DNA of 64,000 nucleotides from Pomacea canaliculata (lineage: Eukaryota > Mollusca > Gastropoda > Architaenioglossa > Ampullariidae). The notes below the pieces were generated by a model. It was not told the origin of the DNA, searched no databases, and saw nothing but the letters and a program-made list of their open reading frames with translations. Location: the NCBI RefSeq assembly GCF_003073045.1, contig NC_037600.1, positions 15,702,352-15,766,351 on the forward strand. The letters run 5' to 3'. Position numbers and translations under genes: made by a program. Below are positions 25,701 to 36,552 of this stretch, piece after piece (position 1 is the stretch's first letter; every line of letters begins with the position of its first letter).

Positions 25701-27254
25701 CTGTCAGATGGGCCATGCCACCCATAACTCTGGGTTAATGTCATGATGATGATAATGACGATTATAAAAGTTGTGATGATGATGATGCTGTAATGGTTTC
25801 AACAATCACTCCTTGACATGAAAAGTTACAGTTAGGGTCGACATAATAATTAATGTATGCTGTGTAGTGGTCGTGTCCATGTGAAAGCTTTATGAAATGA
25901 AGATACCACAATAATAATTAAATCAGTAACTAAAAAAATAGAACATCATTAAGATACTAAAACAGATAATTAAAATAGCTAAAACCTTTTTTAATTGAAA
26001 AGTCCTTTTCGTGTTCTGCAGGTGGTCTTCTCTTTGTGTTAATGCCGGCTAAAAGCACAGCCAATGTCTCTTGTACACGAAAGGAAACTGCGAAGGACAT
26101 TTGGACTAATTTTGATTTGCTGTGGAACGAATTCTACGCAAAGGGCTTAATAACAAGAGTAAGTAAAACATAAACCACTAAAACATTTCTTCTATTGAGC
26201 TTTAATTTAATTTAATTTAAGGTTTGACAATGATAAACATCCTAAGAAGTATATATATATATAATTACAAACCACATTTTTTGACGAGGAATCAAACGAT
26301 GCTGACAGTTGGAAACACTCTTTAGAGTGCCAGCCATTTCTGAGATTGAGTGAAAACATAACTATATATATATATCGTTACAGGAGGAGTTCCAGTCATG
26401 CACTATTGCGATGGCACTTCGGACTTTACAGGAAATAAAAGCTCCTTTCGAGAATGCCATTCTCCCAGTTCCACAAGCTGGTCTGAATTTGTTGAAGGAA
26501 CCTGAAGAGTTGATCACCTCTTGTTATGCCAAAACAATGTGGCGACAAAACCTGAAGACACGTGAGTATACAATATTTGTACATTATCTACTTTTCTTAC
26601 TTTACACCTGTAGTGGAGCAGTCTGTGAGAGACTGACATAATATATATATATCAGACTATAATTTATGAGAAAGGGAGGTTCTACTACCACAGACTGCTA
26701 AACGGTGTTGAAAAGATTGTTCATATGATCGGAGCTAACAAAGTGCTCACAAATCATATGAAGAGACTCATCTCTGACGAGAACGATAATCCCTTCAATG
26801 TTACAAGATTTTTCTTTAGGTTTGCCACATGCTGTGTTATTAATATTTTAAGAACATTTATATTTAACATTTTTAGCTATGTCCGTTTATAAAACTTCGC
26901 GGTCTTTGTATTTCAAAACATAGGCAAAACTTGTACCATTAAGTATTTATATTTTAATGATGATAAAAGTTCAGTTGTAGATTAATTAATGTTTGTGTTT
27001 TAATAGAGTAACATTTTTTTATAGATGGCGTTGACGACAAAAATCTGTTTGCTCGCCTCCTCGCAAAGGGGTTTAGTGTTGTGATAAATGGAACCTTACG
27101 GAACACCTTCAGGAACACACGGAGTGCTGAGGAACAGTCGGAGATATTAAAAGACTACTATGAATGTTTCACTCAAAAACTGGCATTGGCGAACCCAGAG
27201 ACTTTCCAGAGTGAACTTTTTGTCAGCAGACTTGTTGCGCAGAAGTTAAAATAG
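22796..27254 (+). CDS. SABATH-type methyltransferase copy P1, intact, divergent
   Basis: Exons: 22796..23051, 24559..24657, 24835..24933, 25035..25173, 25415..25545, 26022..26158, 26384..26561, 27025..27254. They total 1269 bp and give a clean 422-residue frame. Intron 2 uses a GC donor (ATCG|GCAAGT); the rest are GT-AG. Leader MLKTVIPRLVKVTAACHLQC; body FQYFWQPGSGYYGESLG, FTIGDYGTCDGS, VYQDQPHNDYNSLFKTVY, FYKQCVPDDTCDIIVSTF with THYLSED, RDWQTFLLLRAAELKQ, DIWTNFDLLWNEFYAKGL and a C-terminal exon ending AQKLK. Exon 6 is 137 bp against 182 in P2, having lost most of the variable loop; M2 also has a short exon 6 (146 bp). Substrate unknown: SABATH enzymes transfer methyl from S-adenosylmethionine to a carboxylate or ring nitrogen of a small molecule. 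An in-frame ATG at 22742 is less likely than the conserved MLK start. Confidence 0.88.
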
Positions 27255-27321
27255 TTTCTTTGCTTTACTCGTGTATAGCAGACCAACCGAGTCCCCGATG
27301 TCTGCTATATACTTCTTTTGT

Positions 27322-27327
27322 AATAAA
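27322..27327 (+). terminator. polyadenylation signal of P1
   Basis: AATAAA lies 68 bases after the P1 stop codon, in the expected place and strand. Confidence 0.6.
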
Positions 27328-27505
27328 TCAAATGTGTCAGTGTCCTTTGTGGAATTTTTGCATTGTTCTTTCTTCTTTGTGTAGTGATCTTTTTGCTGAT
27401 GTTTTGCATTTTTTTATTTTAGCTTTCCTTTATTTATGTTTCTGTACATGGATAACGCGGTATTGACATTTTATTGTCACTCGAGAAACAAACGAATTCA
27501 AACTT

Positions 27506-27506
27506 C

Positions 27507-27561
<55 letters not shown>
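27506..27561. repeat. (TTG)n microsatellite
   Basis: About 18 TTG units downstream of P1. Confidence 0.95.
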
Positions 27562-27564
<3 letters not shown>

Positions 27565-27829
27565 CTGTCGTCAGGTGCAGCCTGGCCACAGTGTTTTGAA
27601 GAAAAAAAGAAATAAAGGTATATTTCTTTGCTGTCAAAACCAACCTTCGTGATCTTTTATTCCTGAGTGAGTCAGGAGTGCATGCTAACACCCTCTTACA
27701 CAATTTTTACACGCCAAGGACCTTTTAACATTCTCACTAGTCGACATTTCTTCAGGCCTATTAAGCACCAACACGACATTCACCTTTACAGGTCACGTGT
27801 TTTCTTAACGGTCGTGCCTACCTAGAAGT

Positions 27830-28460
27830 TGCGGATGAGTCCTGACTGTAGCGACTAGACCCTGGGTAGACTGACCTTGTGGTGTGAATGAACCTCATAA
27901 ATACGAGGCCATGGAGGGTATATCCAATGGTGCATTTGCACTGAACCACTCAGGTATTTTTAACACGATCTGTCAACAGAAAGTTCATCTCTTTCTTCTT
28001 TTCTTTTGATATTTTTTCCTCTATTTACTTTCCTTTGTTTCTGCCATAAGCATTTTCATTCGCCATTTGGGTGTAAAGTGAACGAAAAACAGATAAAAGT
28101 TGGGAGATGGCGAGCGATTTTCTTGTGAATGTGGGTGCGAGTGTGAAGAGTTGGCCCATGTCAATACACCCCATGTCGACTGAAAAGTTACCGCGACCTT
28201 TCTCAACCATCCGTGACACATTGTAAGCACATATAGCATATTCGAACCCCAACTGTTCAATGCAGAAGAGAGACGAAGACTGCGCTCGGAATCCTCCGGA
28301 AAATACCGGACAGGGCCGAAGATCATTCCTTCTAAAGTTTTCTTGCACGAGGCAGTTACGGTCTGGTCTTCACACCCAGAGCACTCCACCCTGCGTTCAG
28401 ACTGCGAATGACAGTGGGTGCGACAAGTGCGATATTCTATACCCGATCTACGGTGAGTGG
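27830..28460 (+). promoter_or_regulatory. upstream module of P2 ending in a conserved donor-like site
   Basis: It contains the shared GAGTCCTGACTGTAGCG block, then AAATACCGGACAGGGCCGAAG, CACCCTGCGTTCAGACTGCG and CCCGATCTACG|GTGAGTGG (GT at 28453). The same blocks, in the same order, precede P4 (donor at 47718) and P5 (donor near 57200), and their right-hand part lies at the window edge (63519). A strong acceptor (TTTCCTGTTGCAG, ending 29140) sits about 690 bp further on and is also conserved. This fits an untranslated exon 0 spliced to exon 1. Confidence 0.5.
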
Positions 28461-28792
28461 TCTATGAAAACAGTTCTTAAATTTCTCCTTTCGTAGAAGA
28501 ATAGATGCTTCGTTAACGACCGATCAGTCGATGAAATTTTGCATCCGGTTGTCAATATTGATGAGTTTACAGTTTAGTCTTGAGTTTGCAGCAGCATATA
28601 CAAAGATTTGTTTTGACCAACCAGGTGACTGGCTTTATTCGTTTCCCCATGTACCTTGTCACACTCGTTATTATATCGTTTTTCAAGGACTTGCTCATAG
28701 TGCACAAAGGTCAGCTCTTTGCTTTACATTGGCAGTGAACTGAGTGGTTTTCTTTGTCAAGTTAAATCATTCCCCTTCGTAACCATTTCATT

Positions 28793-28812
28793 AACTTATA
28801 AACCAGGTGTCC
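28793..28812 (+). promoter_or_regulatory. TATA-like box of P2
   Basis: AACTTATAAACCAGGTGTCC here corresponds to CTTATAAATCACGTGCCCC before P3 (33550), P4 (48064) and P5 (57553), and a variant near 63857. In those copies TATAAA is followed directly by a CACGTG E-box. It could be a core promoter about 440 bp before the start codon. P2 has lost the perfect E-box. Confidence 0.4.
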
Positions 28813-29238
28813 CATGGTTTGTGGCAGGAGAGCCTGAGGGAGTAGAGCAAAGAATACCAGGTGTACAGGGCACAAACACCTGTAATTATCAGCTGTGATC
28901 AACCTCTTTTCCGCTCGTCTCGTAATAATGCCACTCCCTACCTTGTAAACCCCTCTCCCATATATACTCACGTCCTTATTCCTCTACTCCACAAAAGAAA
29001 CATGTTTTAAAAGCAAAAGTAACATCAAAAATAGTAATAAGGGCGAATAAGCACAGCTTGTATACTTGTAGAACACATTATGTAAACACGATCTCAGACG
29101 CAATTTTTTTACTTTAGCAGCTTTTGCTTTCCTGTTGCAGACAGCAGACGAGTTTCACAAGCTCCTTGAACATTCCCTGTGAGTGGAGAGGTTCAGTGCA
29201 GTATGTGGCTCTCTTCACACCTGAACGGCGCTGGTAAG

Positions 29239-30426
29239 ATGCTGAAGACTGTGCTCCCCCGTCTTGTGACCACGACTGCCGCTTGTCGCCCGCCATGTCT
29301 ACATCTGACGTCACTGTCATCTCTACCGTCAAGGAAGAGGTCGTCAGATGGCGCTGCTACGTCAACGATGAGAAGAGAGATGTCTGGAGATGTAGCAGGT
29401 GCCGAGACACCTTCCTTTCAATACTTCTGGCAGCCTGGTTCTGGCTTCTATGGCGAAAATCTCGGAAGAATGACACAACCTGCGGCTGACATTTGTGAAG
29501 AAATCATTCTATCTCATATTGGTACGTGAGTTTAACAAACATCGAATGATGATGATTGATGATTGATGATGATGCCCACTTTTCTATTATTATGTATGAT
29601 ATATATTTTTTATCTTCTAGACGCCGTGCCGGTGCCTTCACCAAAAGGCGTGTTCACCATTGGTGACTATGGAACGTGTGATGGGTCAGTGTCTCTACGA
29701 CTGATCCATAATATCATCGGTAAGTAAAGAAGCAGCGCAAAGGGGAACGAGAGCAGTAACTGTCATCATTAATCTATGATATTATATTTATGCAAATTAT
29801 GTCCTTTCCTTCGATGTCTAGAAAGACTATTATATTTGTAAAACAAACAGAAAGAGAATAATAATTAAGCATGACTAGTGACAAAGAACTAATAAATACT
29901 TGTCTTTGTAGTATTATTAAATAAACAGACTAATACGACGATTATTTATTGCTTCAGACCACTTGCGAAACAAACATGGACCCGATCTGAAGATTCAGGT
30001 GTTGTACGAAGATCACGCATCCAACGACTTCAACAGTCTCTTCAAAACTATTTACGGTAATTGTATTTATAGGGGGAGCGCTGAGTCTCTCGTCACTTCT
30101 CGTCACGTCTACAAATTTAACAGATGACTTCCCTTTTATCTAACATTCTCAATTTTTCTAGCAATTTAACGGACGATATTTTGTCTCTCTGGAAGGTCAA
30201 ACCTCGTACATGACCAAGTTCACCAACGTGTTCCCTCTGGTATGTGGCACTAATTTCTACAAGCAGTGTGTACCTGACAACACCTGCGACATCATCATGT
30301 CCTCATTCGCCGCGATGTATTTGAATAAGGAAAGGTGGGTCGGACAATGAAGCCTAAAGACAAAAAGCCCAAAACAACTGATGTTCAAAATATAAAACCA
30401 TGTTCGATCAAATACTATATTGTATT

Positions 30427-30484
<58 letters not shown>

Positions 30485-32623
30485 ATTAGTTATAATCATT
30501 ATTTTGTATCGATGTTTACATGGATACCTAGTGTTCTTTATGTAATCGTCATCTTTATTTAATAACCGTTGACTATTTAAGAAATGTTCACTGAAAGGTG
30601 TGTCGCATTATTTCTCTTTGTTCTGTTAAAGGTTCTCACACAAGCAGTAGATTAAGAAACGTTGTTGAAGACTAATGTATACTTGATAATGTGAATGAAA
30701 TCACTGTTTAGTCAAGTGAGATGCTCCAATACAATTTTGCCCTGGCGGTCGACATCAGAAGAGGAGCTGAAAAGTATCCGCGAGGTGGCAGCACGTGACT
30801 GGCAGACGTTCCTCCTCCTGAGAGCAGCTGAACTCAAACCAGGTGAGTAGGTGGAAGTTAGACATTTGTCTGTAATCCTTCTGAAAGTGAGTGAAGAAAA
30901 GAAATACGAAGATGATGGTGATGAATGATGAGGATGATGATGATTATTATTATTCACTTGTTATGATGACGCTTTTGAGGGAGTGATTATAATATCAAAC
31001 AATGACAGGAAGAGTAACTTTTAAAATGTGTGTACTAAACTGTGTGGACGTTAATAACAGTAACTGTGTCCAGACGATTGTAATGACATTGTGACTGAAG
31101 CCAAAACTATAATGTTGATATAGGTGATAAGGATGGCGATTATGAAACATGTATTACATCATCGATTCAATCTAACAAACTCCACAATAATTCAAAGCAG
31201 CTATGTAAAAATGCATTTTTTCCCCAGGTGGACTTCTTTTTGATGCTCAGACTGCTAAACTCCTGGGAAGCAACCCTCCACAGACGCGGTCTTTGACCTA
31301 CCCTCTCTCTGAAAGCGACACTGGAACAAGACAAGATAGCTCTCAAGATATTTGGACTTCTTTTGATTTGAGTTGGGAGGAATTATACGCAGAAGGAATA
31401 ATTACAAAAGTGAATAAAACATACAATAATAAACTGATTCTTAATTTTACACTTTTGCCGTGTAACGGTAACTATAACTATTCGATAAACACAATTTGCT
31501 TACCTTGAACCAATCTGTTCGTGGTTTTAGTCCAGTCAACCGTGTCTGAAACAGCTTTCATTAAGCGATGTTCCAAACCAAATCATTGTATCTAAGGACA
31601 ATTAAGACAAAAAATTGCAGATTTTCAGTTCTCGATGGAGTTTTCTATTTGTCCAGTCAGTTCAGACTAGGCCTCTTCTGAAGGCACTGTGTCCCCAAAA
31701 CCTCGATGTAGAAACTAGATTGGTCAAAGGTCATTTATCAAGAGATACTATTATATACCTATTAATGATTGTATTAAATTGAAAGATTATCTTGTTATGG
31801 AAGAGGCCTCGCTTAAGCAGTACTAAAAAATATCTCAATCTCTCGATGTCTAGTTGTATAAAGAATCAGAAATATTTAGAACTGTGAAGGAAGAAATCAA
31901 GATTGACATTCACCTTTACAATTTATTTCTTAGGAGGAGTTCCAGTCGTGCACTCTTCCACTGATGTTTCGGACTTTACAGGAAGTAAAAGTTCCTTTCG
32001 AGAATGCCGCCATGTCCCCCGTCCGACAGGCTGGTCTCAACTTGATAAAGGACCCACAAGAGTTTGTCACTTATTGTCCTGTCAAAACACTGTGGCGACA
32101 AAAGCTACAGACTGGTCAGTGTAAACTAAATTTCATGTTATCCTTTTTTTTATTTTTATTTTTTATTTGTTTTGCCTTGTCTCTGGAAAGATTACTGAGT
32201 GAAATTTTCTATTAATTTTGGATTTAAATAAAATAGAGGTAAGCATTTTATTTATAATAAAATTAAATTAAAGACCAGCAATACTGTAAGGACTGAAACT
32301 AAGGTCAAATCATCTTTTGACGAGAACAAACATTTGTGTTGTATTGTCTGTAAATGTTTACTCATTTGTTGAGGGGTGCATATATTTTTGCAGATGGCGT
32401 TGACGACAGAATGATGTTTGCTCAACTTCTCGCAAAGGCATTTGGTGTTGTGTTAGATGGGACTTTGAGGAACACTTTGAGAAACACACGACCTGCTGAG
32501 GAACACTTACCCATAATCCAACGCCTCCAGCAGAAGTTCATTCAAAGAGTCGCTGCCTTGAACCCAGAGACTTTCAAAAGTGAAATTGCTGTGAGAATCC
32601 TTGCTGCACAGAAGTCAAAATGA
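29239..32623 (+). CDS. SABATH-type methyltransferase copy P2, intact reference copy
   Basis: Exons: 29239..29521, 29621..29719, 29958..30056, 30196..30334, 30712..30842, 31228..31409, 31934..32114, 32394..32623; 1344 bp, 447 residues. Residues 1-50 are a basic, acid-poor leader; 60-76 FQYFWQPGSGFYGENLG; 106-116 FTIGDYGTCDG, the SAM-binding strand-turn with acidic Asp110; 144-160 YED..SNDFNSLFKTIY, like the ND(F/Y)N.LF motif of plant enzymes; 181-198 FYKQCVPDNTCDIIMSSF, matching FYGRLFP..S.....SSYSLHWLS; 235-252 RDWQTFLLLRAAELKPGG, matching F...RA.EL.PGG. Later segments DIWTSFDLSWEELYAEGI and VPFENAAMSPVRQAGLNL correspond to the C-terminal cap that shapes the substrate pocket. The last exon ends ILAAQKSK. 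Intron phases are 1,1,1,2,1,0,1. Substrate and tissue are unknown. All splice sites are GT-AG. Confidence 0.9.
30431..30480. repeat. (CT)n microsatellite in P2 intron 4
   Basis: 25 CT units. The same place in P3, P4 and P5 holds interrupted CT/CTTT tracts, so it is ancestral to these copies. Confidence 0.95.
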
Positions 32624-33990
32624 CTGGCAATAAAATAGCTTTCAATAAAATACCCTTAAAACTTCCTTCTAACTGTTGTGTCCAGACATTAGCAGTTTTA
32701 TTCAGATGAACAAGTGTAATTGCAACATGTTATCAACACTTTTTTTTAGTAATATAACAGTGCATTGTTTAAAAAATTGTAAACTTAGTGGCTTTGAGAA
32801 AAGTTTTTAAATTACGAAGAAGGTTTCCGCAGGACAGATACAGAAAAATACATCGTAGTTAGGATTTTTATTATTATTATTTTTTTACGTTATTTTGTTT
32901 TGTTTAGTAAACAGTGGCAGACTCTTACAGGCAAATCATTTTGTTTATTTGTGTGAAAGAACACATAATTGTCTGACCCCGCAAGTGTGTTCGAAAGGGA
33001 GTGAGCGAGAGACACTACACGGTGTCGTGACACAAACCAACCGTAAGGTGATCGACAAGAGAAGGAAACTGAAAAGCTAATAAAAACACTTTCAATTTTT
33101 AAAAACTGGTAAAGAAGAAGACAAGCAAATTATCTAACAACAAGGAGCTACAAGAGCTTCCTCTCGTATAAAAAGAAGAGCTTAAAACCCATCCCATTAA
33201 CAACAATAGAACCCCAAAACCTCATGACAGTTGTGCCGAGATGTTTGTTGTTTAATCGGGTAAAGGGGCGTAGACATGGTTCGTGGGTGCAGAATTAACT
33301 GTAGAAACCATACAGCCCTTGTCGACAGACACCATTGCCGCCACCTTTCTCAACATATACGAAGATTTGTTTTGACCAACCATACGACTGGCTTTATTCG
33401 TGTCCCCATGTACCTTGTCACCTTTGTTATCATATCGCTCGTCAAGGAGTCGCTCAATGTGAACAAAGGTCAGCTCGTGGCTTTCCATGGGCTGTTAGCT
33501 GAGTGGTTTTCTTTGTCAATCATTCCCTTTCGTAATCCTTTTCCCTACCTTATAAATCACGTGCCCCAAGGTACGCGGCAGGACAACCTGAGGGAGTAGA
33601 GCAAAGAATACCAGCTGCACAGGACACAAACACCTGTAATTAGCAGCTGCGAGTAACCTCGTTTTCACGCGTCTCATAATACTACCCCTCACTACATTGT
33701 AAACCCCTCTATACAATTACTCACGTGCTTATTCCTCAACTACGTGAAAAAAATACCTGCTTGTAACAGCAAAAGTAACATCAAAAATAGTAACAGGGAT
33801 GAATCAGCGAAGCTTGTTTACATGTACATCGCAATACGTAGTAGCATAATATCATTAGCAAGTTTTTACTTGAGCAGCTTTTGCTTTCTGTTGCAGACAG
33901 CAGACGAGTTTCACAAACCCGTTGAGCATTCCCTGTGAAGTGGTTCAGTGCAGTAGTTCGCTCTGTTCACACCTGAAGGGCGCTGGTAGG
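32624..33990. other. P2-P3 intergenic region, shortened upstream module
   Basis: Shared downstream sequence (around AGTAATATAACAGTGCATTG, also at 45.23 and 54.61 kb) is followed by the right part of the upstream module from about 33300, including TTATAAATCACGTGCCCC at 33551 and the TTTCTGTTGCAG acceptor-like site ending 33896. The left part, with the donor-like site, is missing here, unlike before P2, P4 and P5. Confidence 0.5.
32629..32649 (+). terminator. polyadenylation signals of P2
   Basis: Two AATAAA hexamers, at 32629 and 32644, follow the stop codon at 32621-32623 closely. Confidence 0.6.
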
Positions 33991-34175
33991 ATGCTGAAGA
34001 CTGTGCTCCCCCGTCTTGTGACCACGACTGCCGCTTGTCGCCCGCCATGTCTACATCTGACGTCACTGTCATCTCTACCGTCAGGGAAGAGGTCGTCAGA
34101 TGGCGCTGCTACGTCAACGATGCGAAGAGAGATGTCTGGAGATGTAGCAGGTGCCGAGACACCTTCTTTTCAATA

Positions 34176-34696
34176 CAGGTAGTCCTCGACTTACGACGGG
34201 GATCCGTTCTTAACGCGGCGTCGTAAACCGAATTTCGACGTAAGTCGGATCATACGTTCATACAGTACTGTACCATAATAACAGCACAATACTGCAAACA
34301 CTTAGCCTATCCAAACACCTATCCTAACACAGCAACCTACATAATTATCAATCAACATAAGTACAGTACAATATTGTGCAGTACAGTACGCTTTGTTGTC
34401 ACTGTCGCTGTCATAGGAGCAGATCCTGTCACGTGTTCAAGGATGCGATCTTTATCCTTGATAATCGTAGCGACAGTCGAGCGACTAAGTCCTAATGACC
34501 TGGCAATTTCTGTTGCTATTTCCCCCTTCTCAGATTGCTTTATGATATCCACTTTCACCTCCATGGTGATGGCCTTCCTTTTCTTTGATGCACTGTTATC
34601 AGATGAGTCTACTTTCGCTAAACCTCGTAAGTCGGAATGAGCGTCGTAACCACGAAACGACGTAACTCGAGACCGTCGTAACCCGAGGACTACCTG
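34176..34696 (-). mobile_element. pogo/Tigger-type DNA element, internally deleted, inserted in P3 exon 1
   Basis: Terminal inverted repeats begin CAGGTAGTCCTCG at both ends and match over about 24 bp with two mismatches. The target TA is duplicated (34174-34175 and 34697-34698), and P2 has the empty site CAATACTTCTGG. On the minus strand about 34591..34415 encodes a CENP-B/psq-type helix-turn-helix: KRKAITMEVKVDIIKQ, then IARSLGLSRSTVATIIKDKD. This is the N-terminal DNA-binding part of pogo/Tigger transposases; the DDE catalytic domain is absent, so the 521-bp element is non-autonomous. Confidence 0.88.
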
Positions 34697-36290
34697 TACT
34701 TCTGGCAGCCTGGTTCTGGCTTCTACGGCGAAAATCTCGGAAGACTGACACAACCTTCGGCTGACATTTGTGAAGAAATTGTTTTATCTCATATCGGTAC
34801 GTGAGTGATTTTATCTAAATATTTTTAATATCGGTAGACTGATTTTTAAAAAGTGACTATGGGACATGCCGCCAATTTATACACATTATTTCTTACTACG
34901 TCAGCAGCATAGTGCCGTGTGTGTGTGTGTGTTTGTGTGTAGGGCACCAACATAGTTCAAGAAAGATTATAGAAAGCACATCTTTGACATAAAATACCCA
35001 AGCAGCACAGGAAGATTGGGGACACATGTGACCTATGTCACAAACTTGCTGTGTCGCCTGTAGAATTTATTTATGGAACTCTAGCCGAATGATTTTCATG
35101 TAGGCATGAAAGTTTCGGATCACTTGTAACTCGTTTCATTTTTATTGTTGCCTTTCAGTATAGACCATCGGAGTGCAGATAGTATTAAATTTTTTCTTCT
35201 GCATTGTTATTTGTATTGTAACAATTCAAAACGCAACTGGAAGCATTCAACGGGGATCTCAGTACATTCGTATTGTTAGTAAAAACAACTGAGTGGCTAA
35301 CAGACAGACCTCTAACAATTCACTTTGATCACCGGAAAGTGTGTGTTGCACATTTTCTCTTCTTAAGCTTTTCCAATACAAATATAAAACAAGGAAATAA
35401 TTTATTTAAAAACACAGACATTTCACATATTGTCTATAAATCATGTTTTATGTCTGTGTACTTATCAAAAAACAATTTTTGTGGAATTTATTAAGTACTG
35501 AGCAGTATTCAACGAAACGGAATAGCCTGCTGTTGATTTTTCTATCTACTAGACGCCATGCCGGTGCCTTCACCAAAAGGCGTGTTCACCATCGGTGACT
35601 ATGGAACGTGCGATGGGTCGGTGTCTCTACGACTGATACACAAGGTCATCGGTAAGTAAAGAAGCGGATCAGAGGGGAATGAGAGCAGTAATTGTCATCA
35701 ATAGTCGATGGTATTTTATTTATGAAATCATGTTTTTTTGATTCCTATATTTGTAAAACAAACAGATAGAGAACATTACTTAAGAAGGACTGGTGACGAA
35801 GAACTGACAAATAAATACTTGTCTTTGTCGTGTTACTAAATTAACAGACTAATACGACGATTATTTATTGCTTCAGACCACTTGCGAAGCAAACATGGAC
35901 CCGATCTGAAGATTCAGGTGTTGTACGAAGATCACGCATCCAACGACTACAACAGTCTCTTCAAAACTATTTACGGTAATTGTATTCATAGGGAGCGCAC
36001 TAAGTCTCTCGTCACTTCTCTGTTATCTAACATTCTCAAATTTTTCTACAAATTTAACAGACGATATTATTTTGTTTCTCTGGTAGGTCAAACCTCGTAC
36101 ATGACCAAGTTCACCAACGTGTTCCCCCTGGTATGTGGCAATAATTTCTACAAACAGTGTGTACCTGACAACACCTGTGACATCATCATGTCATCATTCG
36201 CCACGATGTATTTGAGTAACGAGAGGTGGGTCATACAGAGCAGCATTTCATTAAAAAAAACGTGAAAAAGTCCAGATCAACTGATGTCTA

Positions 36291-36345
36291 TTGCCGTGAT
36301 ACAGCCCTAGTTGCTGGCACGGAATTAAACACAAATAAACAAACA
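36291..36345 (+). repeat. 5'-truncated SINE fragment in P3 intron 4
   Basis: TTGCCGTGATACAGCCCTAG to AAATAAACAAACAA is flanked by a 12-bp direct repeat AACTGATGTCTA (36279-36290 and 36346-36357). The unduplicated site is in P2 near 30378. The same insertion is in P4 (about 50308-50377) and P5 (about 59735-59818). The tail matches the SINE at 3.4 kb. Confidence 0.75.
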
Positions 36346-36552
36346 AACTGATGTCTAAAATATATAACCATGTTTGATCACATACGATATTTTATTTCCT
36401 CTCTATCTCTCTGTCTCCTCCTCTCTTTCTTTCTCTCTTTCTCTTTCTTTCTCTTTTTCTCTTTCTCTATTTCTCTAAGTTAGTTATTACTATTACTTTG
36501 TATCGATGTTAACATGAATACCTATTGCTCTTTATGTAAAAGTCACCTTTAT

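Noticed and set aside
28021-28389. Overlapping 122- and 107-codon minus-strand frames upstream of P2
   Set aside because: They lie antisense in the upstream module and are not preserved in the corresponding blocks before P4 and P5.
34374-34640. An 88-codon plus-strand frame
   Set aside because: It is the antisense shadow of the Tigger helix-turn-helix region.
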